DNA from: Pycnococcus provasolii
Lineage: Eukaryota; Chlorophyta; Pseudoscourfieldiophyceae; Pseudoscourfieldiales; Pycnococcaceae
Assembly: GCA_938743325.2 (NCBI GenBank)
Contig: OW568892.1
Location: 186,001-250,000 of the forward strand
Length of the DNA stretch: 64,000 bases
Reading direction: 5' to 3'
Below, piece after piece: positions 39,007 to 49,268 of the stretch (positions within the stretch are counted from its first letter, which is position 1; each line of letters begins with the position of its first letter). The notes beneath the pieces were generated by a model. The model had not been told where the DNA came from. It saw only the letters and a list, made by a program, of their open reading frames with translations, and did not search any database. The translations under genes were made by a program, and so were the position numbers.

Positions 39007-42000
39007 TCATTTTCTCTGAGATGCGCTCGCGCGTAAGCTGCGACGCGCCATGCGCGTCTCCTCGCGAACACGAGCGAGCATCGCAGACACGTCTTCGGGA
39101 GTGAGGCGATCCGGAAGCGGCGGAAGCGCGGGGCGCTGCTTCACCAACGCGTTCGTCTTGTCTGTGAGCGAAGCGCGCTCTGCTCGGACGCCCCCCTTCT
39201 TGTCCTTCGAGGATGCCGACCCAATCACCGGAGGGTTGGCCGTGATTCCATCCCACGTAAGAAGCACGGCACCTCCCATCGGTCCCACGTACGCGACGCG
39301 GTGTGCGCTGGGACTCCACGCAACGCCGAGGCAGGATGGTGTCAGCTTCGGCCATGCCGCTAGGTGTTTGTGCGCCACGGGAATGTCCGACTCGGCGGAC
39401 CAGAGCATCGGCACACCTCTCTCGCTGCCGGCAAGCACCCACTTGCCATCTGGGGAGACAGCCGCCTGCACAGCCGCGGCGACGAGCTTCAGCCCGACGA
39501 AGTGGCGCGTGGGATTCAGGCTCGTCGCATCGAGCATCATAGCCTGCGAGTGACGCGCAACGGCGAAGATGCGCTTGGTTGTTGGCACGACAGCCAGCGA
39601 GCTGACAGGCGAGCCAAGCATGGCATAGCTCGTACGTATTTGCCGGAGAATGGGAGTGGTAGCTGACTCAGAGGCAACTCCCTTCGCACTTTCCTGCGCG
39701 TCTGACGCGCCACCACGCGCCATGTACTCGGATGCGAGCCCATACTCCCCGCCAGCCTTGCCGCTTCCGTTCGATGGAGTTAAGTCAAGTCCAACCTCCC
39801 TGACAAGACCGATGATGTCGCCAACGTACAGGCGCGATCCCGTGTGGTCGAATGCGAGAGCTGTTATGGCACACACGCGAGTCTCCTCAGCCGCATTCGT
39901 TGCCATCATTGCCGATCGCCGGCCAAGTGTTTCGGGCACGCTGATGGAAATTGTGGCAATGGGTGAACCCATTTTCTTTTCGGCGCTCGCCACCCACACG
40001 CGCAGAGTGCCGTCACCGCCGCCGGTGATCACGAGCGGATCTGACGTCTTGTGCGACAACGACGCGCCGCCGTGGCGCGCAGCCACCGCGTACACCGCGC
40101 ATGGATGCTGCCACGTGTTGACAGGCGATGCGGGCTCGCCTCCAGCCGATCGCCGCTCACGCTCGCTGGCAGCCTCTGGTCCGGCAATCTCCCACATCGC
40201 GGCAGTGTAGTCGCTCGACGCCGTCGCGAATCGCGTGGAATCATCAATCCCGCGAGGAAGTGCCTGGTTCAGCAGCGCATCCTCGTTCGCGGTTCCGGCT
40301 GCGGCATCGTTGTCTGGCTGCGCCGAGGCACCACGCGGCGGAAGCCATTCCAGCGCATGGATCTCAGCCTGATGGCCCTTGCATCGGCTGAGCAGCGGGC
40401 AGCCAGGAAGCTCGATGGCGTACACGCGAATCTCGGCGTAGTTCAGCGCACCGCACGGAGCGCAAGCGACCGCGAGCAGGTGCCCGCGTGGGCTAAACGA
40501 GACGCAAGTTGCTCCATGCGTTGGAAGCGCAAGCTTTGTCTCGCGCATTAGAGGAACCTGGCAGGTGGAATCGCGCGACCGGCGTGCGTGGTGTGGAACG
40601 CCGCTGCGCGCAATCTCCTCCGCACTCACTGCAAAGGTATCTACAGCTTCTCCTGCTGCTGCCGTGGGTGATCGAGGGACGCCGGGGGATCCGGGCGGTG
40701 CGGAGACGGAGAGGGCCGAAGGTTCTGCCTTCGGATTGCCGAAGATGCTCTGCACCATTCGATTCGGTTCGTGCACATCCAGCGTAACGCGCAGCGCCAC
40801 GGTGGGCGTGGTTGCATTCTTGCAAGCGGCGCCGCGCCAGCCGGTGAATCCTCTGCTCGACAGAGCCGTTCCCGCTTGAGTGCCATCCACGGGGGCGCAG
40901 CATGCGGACGGCGCTGCTGTTTGCACCTTGCGTGCGGCTTGTAGGCGTTTAAAGCTGGCGTACGCCATACCGGCTTCTCCTCGCGGCGCACCCGGCGTAG
41001 GCGGCGCTCCGACGTACGGATCTGAACGCATGCACCCGCAGCACGCCAGCGACGTTGGCGCGAGGAGGCAGGCGGCGAGTGTCCCGAACACGCCTGTATT
41101 TGTTGGTCGATCGTACGGAAGCATTGCGAGACTGTGCGGTCCGAGGCGCGGCAGAGGCGGCAGAGGCGGCGGCGGCAGTCGTGGTTGCGATGGAGCTCCC
41201 TGAGAATGAGGCGGCGGCGGCGGTGGTGTAATCGTCGTGGGAGGAACGAGACGAAGGTACGTCCACGCCACGCGACTTGCGGGTGGTTGCACCACCTCGA
41301 TGAGAAGAAGCACGCCGCTTGGCGTCGCGTGTGCGAGCACGTTGGGGTCGAGCAGGTTCGGGATGTGCAGAGTGGTTTCCCATGCGGGCACGGAGCCTGT
41401 TGAGTTCCAAGGAACTGTCTGCACGGCGGCGATAGCTGCCCCCGTGTGCGTGGTGATTGTCCCTCCTGTGGTTTCGCTGACGACGTGCACGCGTACGAAC
41501 GGCGACGTCGCCACTTTGGTGTCTGCGTTGTCGAATCTCGGCATTTCGGACATGCCGTGCACGACGACTTTCAGGCCAGCGCCATCGTATTGGTTCGCCG
41601 TGATGTGCGTTGTTGTTGTTGTTGCGTGGTGAAAGTCTGCGTTGCTTGACGGCGTTCGAGGTGTGGTTGGCATGCTGCCGTATCCGACGTTGACCCTGGA
41701 TACGTTGGGCGTTGTTGGATATGGATATGCTGGCGGCACGCTTAAGGTCTGTAGATGTGTCGGCGGACGTGTTGATGTTATAGTTGGCACTGCTGCTGCT
41801 GCTGCTATTGTTGTTGGCACCGCGGCGAGGTCGCTCTCCAGGCCGTACGAGGAGCGAGTCAGAGGTGCAGCAGCAGCTGTTGTTGTTGCTGTGGGTACCG
41901 CGGCGAGGTCACTTTCGAGGCCATACGAGGAGCGAGTCAGAGGTGCAGCTGTTGTTGCTGTTGTTGGCACCGCGGCGAGGTCACTTTCGAGGCCATACCC

Positions 42001-42207
42001 AACGGAGGAGGATGCCACCACGGAGGAAGAATTACCCGACGAAACTCCCATTCCCGGCCGGTTTGTTGGAGGAGCATGAGCATGAGCAGCAGACAGTGAT
42101 TGCGGCACTGACCTGGAAACCACCGAGGATACCACCCCTGAAGGAGCTGACGCCGCCATGGAAGCTGAAGCTGACAAGTCTCTGTCGAGGCCGAAGCCAG
42201 ACGACAT
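39007..42207 (-). CDS. AHI1 (jouberin)-like WD40 protein
   Basis: The ATG at 42207 gives 1066 residues in one exon; the frame upstream starts with GTG. The N-terminus has three tandem repeats with SYGLESDLAAVPT. A C2-like segment (about 210-330: PFVRVHVVSETTGG, WETTLHIPNLLDPN, VLLLIEVVQPPASRVAWTYLRL) matches the domain that precedes the WD40 repeats in AHI1/jouberin. WD40 repeats follow from about 585 to 1010 (CKGHQAEIHALEWLP, TGGGDGTLRVWVAS). AHI1 works at the ciliary transition zone in animals and flagellates. The SH3 domain of animal AHI1 is absent, as expected outside animals. A generic WD40 scaffold cannot be ruled out. Confidence 0.62.
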   Translation of the reverse strand: MSSGFGLDRDLSASASMAASAPSGVVSSVVSRSVPQSLSAAHAHAPPTNRPGMGVSSGNSSSVVASSSVGYGLESDLAAVPTTATTAAPLTRSSYGLESDLAAVPTATTTAAAAPLTRSSYGLESDLAAVPTTIAAAAAVPTITSTRPPTHLQTLSVPPAYPYPTTPNVSRVNVGYGSMPTTPRTPSSNADFHHATTTTTHITANQYDGAGLKVVVHGMSEMPRFDNADTKVATSPFVRVHVVSETTGGTITTHTGAAIAAVQTVPWNSTGSVPAWETTLHIPNLLDPNVLAHATPSGVLLLIEVVQPPASRVAWTYLRLVPPTTITPPPPPPHSQGAPSQPRLPPPPLPPLPRLGPHSLAMLPYDRPTNTGVFGTLAACLLAPTSLACCGCMRSDPYVGAPPTPGAPRGEAGMAYASFKRLQAARKVQTAAPSACCAPVDGTQAGTALSSRGFTGWRGAACKNATTPTVALRVTLDVHEPNRMVQSIFGNPKAEPSALSVSAPPGSPGVPRSPTAAAGEAVDTFAVSAEEIARSGVPHHARRSRDSTCQVPLMRETKLALPTHGATCVSFSPRGHLLAVACAPCGALNYAEIRVYAIELPGCPLLSRCKGHQAEIHALEWLPPRGASAQPDNDAAAGTANEDALLNQALPRGIDDSTRFATASSDYTAAMWEIAGPEAASERERRSAGGEPASPVNTWQHPCAVYAVAARHGGASLSHKTSDPLVITGGGDGTLRVWVASAEKKMGSPIATISISVPETLGRRSAMMATNAAEETRVCAITALAFDHTGSRLYVGDIIGLVREVGLDLTPSNGSGKAGGEYGLASEYMARGGASDAQESAKGVASESATTPILRQIRTSYAMLGSPVSSLAVVPTTKRIFAVARHSQAMMLDATSLNPTRHFVGLKLVAAAVQAAVSPDGKWVLAGSERGVPMLWSAESDIPVAHKHLAAWPKLTPSCLGVAWSPSAHRVAYVGPMGGAVLLTWDGITANPPVIGSASSKDKKGGVRAERASLTDKTNALVKQRPALPPLPDRLTPEDVSAMLARVREETRMARRSLRASASQRK

Positions 42208-42764
42208 GGTACCTGAAGTTGACACGAGAACAATATTTATGTGGAAAATGCGCGGCCGGACGGACGGACGGGTCCACCCACGTGGTTCAAACAGAGTGGA
42301 TGGTAGTTGAATGGAGCAACCCCACCTGAGGGGTGTGGTCAGGTCAAACCACCTACCTTTACCTTAAGGTTAGGTTTCCCTCCTCCTAATCGAGTCTTCT
42401 ACGAGCCAACGGTCAAATATTTAAACTTTAGTCTATCTTAATCCACAGGTCTTTCCTTCTAAAGGTAGTGGTATGACGTTTATGTCAATGGGTCGGTCAT
42501 TGGGTCACAGGGGAGCAATCTTCGTTGTGTTGTGTTGTGTCATTTCCCAGTGGTGAACTCCGTGAATGCTCGTTATTCCTTCTACCAAACTACTTTATTA
42601 CACCAGGTTATTCAGAACACCTGATCAGTAATGAATGAAAGGGAAAGTAGTATGGTTAAGAAGCCCTTCCTACTGTGCGACTATGTACGTCTACGCAACC
42701 TCTGAATCCTCATGCCTCGTGCTGATGAGTGGGTGGGTGGTCAACCATCCATCAGAATTCAGAT
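42208..42764. other. Intergenic region, no gene seen
   Basis: The left part is the upstream flank of the AHI1-like gene; the right part is the 3' flank of THI4. It is more A/T-rich than the neighbouring genes and includes a TGTGTTGTGTTGTG run (about 42527). Nothing else is recognised. Confidence 0.5.
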
Positions 42765-43954
<1,190 letters not shown>

Positions 43955-45144
43955 TGTTGTTGTTGTTGTTGTTGTTGTCGTGAACAAGAAGAAGAAAGAG
44001 TGGCACCTGGTAGTACTAGTTACGATAATCAATCAATGGCAGTGAAAAATGATAACGCCAGTGCAGTGGGTGCGTCCGGGGTGCAGGGTGCTTGCATGAG
44101 GCGTGCCCCGGACTAAAAGTGTGTTGTTGTTAACCGTTTGGCGTGCCCCGGACTAAAAAGTGGTTGTTGTTAACCGTTTTATCGGGGCCAACAGGATAAG
44201 ATCGTAAAAAAAGCAAAAAGATCCTGGGATATTTATGGTGTTTTACACGTCACAATGATTTTTAATGCAATCGCCTAACCGAATTCTACAAAAAAAAAGT
44301 TCTTTTGACCCCTGACAGTTACCCTGAAAGGCCGGAGCCCCGGACCCGTCCCGTCCCAACAATCGAGTGCCCGTGTTGCTACATAGTACATACGTACATA
44401 GTCTGCCAGGGCCTTCTCCCTCGAAACCACGGACCTCACGACCTCCCCATCGCCATCGATTGCGCCCGTCGCTGCCGCGGCGGCCTTCTCGCGTTTGCGC
44501 TTTGAGGAGTTGCTCCCATCCCCCAGGGTTCGCGTCTTGTATAGCGCTCATGATCTCCGGGTGCACCTTGCGCATACGAGCTCCTTGAGCCGTCACGTTG
44601 TTAGAGGTAGAACAATAATAAACTCCGTACGTGGGTCTTTCCACGGCGCCTCTCTCTGAGCCTTTCTATTTTCTTGACCTACATATAACAAGGTAACACT
44701 GTCTCTCGCCACACCTTGCCGAATAGCCTTAGCACGCTGTTCAGTGTGGGTCACGTAGGCGCTATGCACGACGCTGAAAATATCAATTGGTATTTCGTTA
44801 CCGTCTTCGTCTACGCCGAGAAGAGGCGAGGCTCGAAACTCGAAAAACGCGAAACGAGCTCGCACCCACACGCGCCGCCTTGGGTTCTCAGAAACTCCGC
44901 GAAAGCGCCGTGACCTTGAGGTCAAGGATGTGCAGGGCAAGTCTTAATGTCTTTGATGTCCACACTTCTTAGCGTGCTTGAGTTCGCGGCACCACGACGC
45001 CGCTCCCGATCAAATGTTATCACCAACGGCGGATCCCGGGCCCCCCCAATCCTGCCGGGCCCGGGGGGCAGGGCGGAAGGGCGGGGGCTTTCGCAAACGG
45101 TTTCCCGCGCCCAATCCATATCTTTTGTAACCTTGTTTTTGATC
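43955..45144. other. Intergenic region between THI4 and the HEPN-like gene
   Basis: It holds a short tandem duplication (about 44099-44182) with units starting GGCGTGCCCCGGACTAAAA and ending TTGTTGTTAACCGTTT. Two minus-strand frames (44243-44644 and 44593-44940) have some protein-like stretches but no ATG and no recognised family; they may be a gene remnant. The right part (45030-45090) has dense GGGCCC tracts before the HEPN-like ATG. Confidence 0.45.
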
Positions 45145-45696
45145 ATGGGCGCGACGACGAGCAGCATCAGCAGCACATCCAGCATATTCCTGCCTCACGC
45201 CAGCACCGGCCTTCCTCCTGCTCGTGCAGTTTTGTCGATTGCTCTAATCAGAAACGAGTACGAGCTTAGCATTCGAGCTTCGAAGCACCTCGAGTGCTTA
45301 CTGAAAGCGCTACTTATGATGGGTTCAGGCAATCCGGGCAGAACTAATCCACTTTCGGCGGCTCAGCCTGGGGCTCATCACGGCGCTGCTCAGAATGCTC
45401 ATTTTGGTGGTGCGCGCGGACTGAACGAGCTACTCGAAGAACTCCTGAAGAGATATCCCACGGCGGTCGGGACGATGTTCACAGACGCAAATATCAAAGC
45501 CATCAGGTTGATTGTGGGTATGAGAAACAAACTCATTCACGACATTTCGTATACCCAAATGGATAACAGGACGAAGTTCGTCGAGGCGTTCAAGGAAGCG
45601 GACAAGTGCTTAAGAGCGGCGCGTGCATCCTTTTTAATCAACGAACAACAGCAAACGGCCAAAAGCAAGAAGGCGTCGAGCTGTGCCATCATGTAA
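45145..45696 (+). CDS. Small HEPN-like protein with myristoylation and CAAX signals
   Basis: The ATG at 45145 gives 183 residues; an in-frame ATG at 44947 would add 66 poorly conserved-looking residues through GC tracts. The start MGATTSSISST fits N-myristoylation (Gly2, small residue, Ser/Thr at 5-6). The end SSCAIM is a CAAX box (Cys180), with Met last, so farnesylation is expected. Between them is a helical bundle: IRNEYELSIRASKHLECLLKAL near the front and IRLIVGMRNKLIHD near the back. RNKLIH (Arg127 to His132) is the R-x4-H pattern of HEPN domains, many of which are RNases or nucleotide-modifying effectors. Membrane anchoring and RNase function are inference. Its stop is only 50 bp from that of VPS53. 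Confidence 0.6.
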   Translation: MGATTSSISSTSSIFLPHASTGLPPARAVLSIALIRNEYELSIRASKHLECLLKALLMMGSGNPGRTNPLSAAQPGAHHGAAQNAHFGGARGLNELLEELLKRYPTAVGTMFTDANIKAIRLIVGMRNKLIHDISYTQMDNRTKFVEAFKEADKCLRAARASFLINEQQQTAKSKKASSCAIM

Positions 45697-45746
45697 AAAA
45701 CGTATCATCATCATCTACGATAGCTAGGTTATGTATTTTTTTTATC

Positions 45747-48287
45747 TTACTTCTCTTTACCGGCTCCGGAGACTCCGCCGCTCGAACTCGACGTCATCGC
45801 CGCACGAGCCTGCTTCATGCGCTCAGCCATGGACGCCGCGGCGCCTGCACGCGCCTCTGCCATGCGCCTCAGAACGCCGCCGCCACTTCCTCCACCGTCG
45901 CCGCCGCTTCCTCCACCGCGCATTTCCGTCACACGTAATCGCTCGACGCTCGTCGCGTCGGGAAGGAGCATCTCAAGAGCCTCGGCGGGAGCAGCGGCAG
46001 CCTTCAGCATCGCCTCCGCACGCCCCATCTCCTTCTCCACCAACCGCTTGCCGCCGCTCGCGCCACTAGTCACGCAACTCAGCAAATTGCTCCTCACAAC
46101 CTGCGTGTCAAGAAGAAGCTGCTGCAGACCCGCCTCGCTCACGCGACGGCACCGAGCAACCGCCCAGCGCCAACGCGCAGTGAAGCTGCCAAAGAGCTTG
46201 TCCACAATATAAGACTCGTTCGCCTCGCCTAAAATGGAGGAAATCAAGGGAAGCGCGCTGCGAAGAACTGCCGCAACCTCGCCAACGTACGCACTCTCAT
46301 CGCCAATCTCGTGGTACTGGTCCCACGACACCGCGCCGAGAGCAGTCAGAGCGTCGTCGAGGCGCGTCTCCACCGCAAGAACCAACAGCGTTGCGCCACG
46401 AGCCTTCAGATCCACGAAACACTCCTCGACATCCTCAAATTCCACGCCTCCAGCCATCTCCTCGTCGACAAACCCACGCACGGCTTCCGCCAACCCATAC
46501 AGCGTGCTAGCCACGTAGTCAGCCGTCTCCACGACGAGACACACACGAGCGAGCATGTCGTCTTCCACCTTCACCTTCCACGTTGTCGCCGGAGAGAGCG
46601 CGCCGGTGGTTGCAGCCGCCACCATCGCCGCCGCGGCGCCATCGCTCGCCACCGCGGCGTCTGCGCCCTTCGGCGCAGCGGCATTCCAGATGGCCTCGGC
46701 GTAGCGTCGAAGCACCTTCTTAAACGACACGTGCAGCTGGAAGAGCGCGTTCCCACGCGTCATCCGCGAGCACCTCTTCAAGCTTCGCTTCATCTGTAAG
46801 AACAGCTGCGTGGCGCTCGTGAGCACGGAGTTGTCGCTATTCTCCTCTCTGTGCCACTTCTCACCAGCCACGAGGCGTGCCACCGCCTCGCAAAGCTCGC
46901 GCTCTTCCGCTGCAACGTATCCTCCCATGTGAGGCTCGAAGCACGAGCTGATGAGGCCGCGGAAGTCCGTCTTGGCCGCCGCGTCGGCTGCACCCTCCAT
47001 GCCTCGCGCGGCGCGACCCTGGCCTGAAGCCTCGAGTGCGTCGCGTTCGCGCTGCCTCCTTTCTCGCTCGTACCGCTTGCGAATCGCGGTAGCGGAGGTT
47101 GCCTCCTCCTCGTCGTCGAGCCCGAGCCCGTCGTCGTTGCTTCGCTCACCGCCGCCGCCGCCGCTGCCGTCGACGGTAAACCGATCGGCGAGTTCCTGCT
47201 CGAATTCCAGCGTCCTCGTCAGCGCGGGAATGAGTACATCCACGCTCACGGCAGCCTCGGCTCCGTCGAGCGCCGCGGTGAGCTGAGCGGCGGTCACCTT
47301 GCAGAATGCAACGCTGAGCAGCTGCGGCACACGCCACTCCGAGGGGAACACGTCGAACGTGCGCGCTCTCTCGTTGAGTCGACGCAGTAGCCATGCATAC
47401 CTTCTGTCTGTTTTTTCAAGAGCCGGTGCGCCGACGTCGCGTCCGTCGAACGCCATCGTGTACGCGCTGAGTTCGCGCTCGCAGAGACGGTCCACAACCT
47501 CGGCGCGCACCTGCGCGCCGAGCGCGTCGACGACCGCGCAAGCGCCGCGCATGCGCGCGAGCAGTGCGGCATCCTCCGCCGTCTCGACGACGTCCTGCGC
47601 GTCATCCTCGGCGTTGCTGGACGACAGCCTACTCATAGCATCAAAGTCTCCGAGCGCGTGCGCTCGCAGCACAGCCTTGATTCCGTTCAGCTTAGCGCGC
47701 AGCTCGGCGATGCGCGGCACGGACGTCATGTTGTCGAAGTGCATCGCCAGCTCGTTGACCGCGCCGAGCAGGTTGGCGGCGTCCACGTAGCTTCTTTTTT
47801 CGGCGAGCGTTTCCAGCTGGTCCGTCGCGGACACGAGCATCGCCAGCCGCCTTAGCGTCGTGATGGTTGACGTGAGATGTTTTTTGGCGTTGTCGAGTTT
47901 TCGAATGTCCCTGCATATTTCCTGCACCATTCCTTCTGACTGCGCGGCTTTCCTTTTGATGTCCGCGACTTTCGTCGTGAGTTCGCTCACAGCACGCATT
48001 GCGGTAGCAAGTTCCTGTCTCGCTTGCGATCCTCGTGCGGATTGCTGGTGGATGGCGAGCATGATGGACGAATCCACGACGTTTATTTTCCGACGAAGTT
48101 GACTGATACTAGAATCCACTTTAGACAGAGATGACTCGGACGGAAACAGACGATTGATGAAGTCAACACTGCTGAACCCCTCAGCAGAAAACAACGCAGA
48201 CGACGACGAATCAGAGTCTTCTTCTGAGGCTTCAGGAGAGGGCAACGTTTCATCATCCGGATCCGACATTATTGGGGACATGGACAT
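45747..48287 (-). CDS. VPS53: VPS53, GARP/EARP tethering complex subunit
   Basis: A single exon of 846 codons from an ATG. The N-terminus is acidic (DPDDETLPSPEASEEDSDSSSS), then FSSVDFINRLFPSESSLSKVD, the typical Vps53 opening. A coiled coil (about 60-150) and the segment RDIRKLDNAKKHLTSTITTLRRLAML follow, as in the family. Further on, AVNELAMHFDN and LISSCFEPHMGGYV match the conserved Vps53 core. The length is near plant Vps53 (about 830). It should tether endosome-derived vesicles at the trans-Golgi network with Vps51, 52 and 54. The C-terminus (VSGAGKEK) is Ser/Gly-rich. No sign of breakage. Confidence 0.93.
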   Translation of the reverse strand: MSMSPIMSDPDDETLPSPEASEEDSDSSSSALFSAEGFSSVDFINRLFPSESSLSKVDSSISQLRRKINVVDSSIMLAIHQQSARGSQARQELATAMRAVSELTTKVADIKRKAAQSEGMVQEICRDIRKLDNAKKHLTSTITTLRRLAMLVSATDQLETLAEKRSYVDAANLLGAVNELAMHFDNMTSVPRIAELRAKLNGIKAVLRAHALGDFDAMSRLSSSNAEDDAQDVVETAEDAALLARMRGACAVVDALGAQVRAEVVDRLCERELSAYTMAFDGRDVGAPALEKTDRRYAWLLRRLNERARTFDVFPSEWRVPQLLSVAFCKVTAAQLTAALDGAEAAVSVDVLIPALTRTLEFEQELADRFTVDGSGGGGGERSNDDGLGLDDEEEATSATAIRKRYERERRQRERDALEASGQGRAARGMEGAADAAAKTDFRGLISSCFEPHMGGYVAAEERELCEAVARLVAGEKWHREENSDNSVLTSATQLFLQMKRSLKRCSRMTRGNALFQLHVSFKKVLRRYAEAIWNAAAPKGADAAVASDGAAAAMVAAATTGALSPATTWKVKVEDDMLARVCLVVETADYVASTLYGLAEAVRGFVDEEMAGGVEFEDVEECFVDLKARGATLLVLAVETRLDDALTALGAVSWDQYHEIGDESAYVGEVAAVLRSALPLISSILGEANESYIVDKLFGSFTARWRWAVARCRRVSEAGLQQLLLDTQVVRSNLLSCVTSGASGGKRLVEKEMGRAEAMLKAAAAPAEALEMLLPDATSVERLRVTEMRGGGSGGDGGGSGGGVLRRMAEARAGAAASMAERMKQARAAMTSSSSGGVSGAGKEK

Positions 48288-49268
48288 GCCCCGGGCCCCA
48301 GAATGGAGAAGGAAAGGCGAATGCGACGAAGAAGCCTCTTCTCCCCTGCCCTCAGGGGGCCCCCGGGCCGGGATCCCGTGTGACCTGCCTTTTGGTTGGG
48401 TGGGGATACTTCACTGATCGGCATTCTAGGTCCGTCTTGGTTGGGGTTCGCACTTCCTGGAAGGCCCGCCGCGAATCTAGACACGACTCGAGATGGCGTT
48501 CCACTCGCCGCCGAAAATTGAACAGGTTATTGAAGCCTCATACGCGCTCGCAAGAGGTGGAGGTGGGAGACGTCGCGCGACGTGCGCGTTGTATGAATTT
48601 TCAGGTTAGGGTACTTGTGTTAAAAAACAGAAAGAAGTTTTGTCATGATATTGATCTTATTCAAGCACGACTTCATGACTTCAAGTCGGTTATGTTCCTA
48701 GACGGAGAAGGTGGACCTGTTAAGAAACCGTCTGGAAAACCACCGGCCGGAAAAATATGGAATAGCTTCACTGGAAAATATTCACTGGCTTCTGAAGTTC
48801 TTGAAGAGTATGGTATTACCAAGGCTCGTCGCGCACTGACACAGAAGGTGTCGCATATTACACCTAATTCGATGAGAACACCCTGAAGCCTTTTTCTGGC
48901 GGTGAAATTGTAGTCTTCATGTCTGACGATAAAGGAAATGTGAGAAAAAGCACGTGTCGACACATTAACAGGAATTTGCTTGTGTTTTTCCAAGCGGCCA
49001 GATTGGACACTTGGCGGTGCGAAGGAGATTGGCTGAACGAAGATCTGTTGTGCGGATGGTGAAGACGTGTTTTTGGATGACGCAAGGTTGCTTCACGAGG
49101 TGTTGGTTTTGAAAAAAAGTTGTTGTTTTGATTAAAAAAAGTTGTTGTTGTTATGACCAAAAGTTGTTTTTGTCAACAAAAGCTGTTACTTTTCCGATGG
49201 TACTTTGAACGTCTTCCTAAGTACCAACTAGATTACAAACAAAACTAGTCCTTATCAAACGATCCTCA
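48288..49268. other. Intergenic island of A/T-richer, partly coding-like DNA
   Basis: From about 48600 to 49150 the base composition is clearly richer in A/T than the genes on either side. A + frame ending at 48886 reads MFLDGEGGPVKKPSGKPPAG and KIWNSFTGKYSLASEVLEEY, which looks protein-like, but there is no good start and it stops early. A short frame MAFHSPPKIEQVIEASYALA starts at 48493. Repeated GTTGTTGTT tracts lie at 49120-49160. It may be a gene fragment or an acquired piece. Confidence 0.4.

Noticed and set aside
44243-44940. Two adjoining minus-strand frames with protein-like stretches
   Set aside because: No ATG, no family recognised, and no confident splice junction; possibly a gene remnant.
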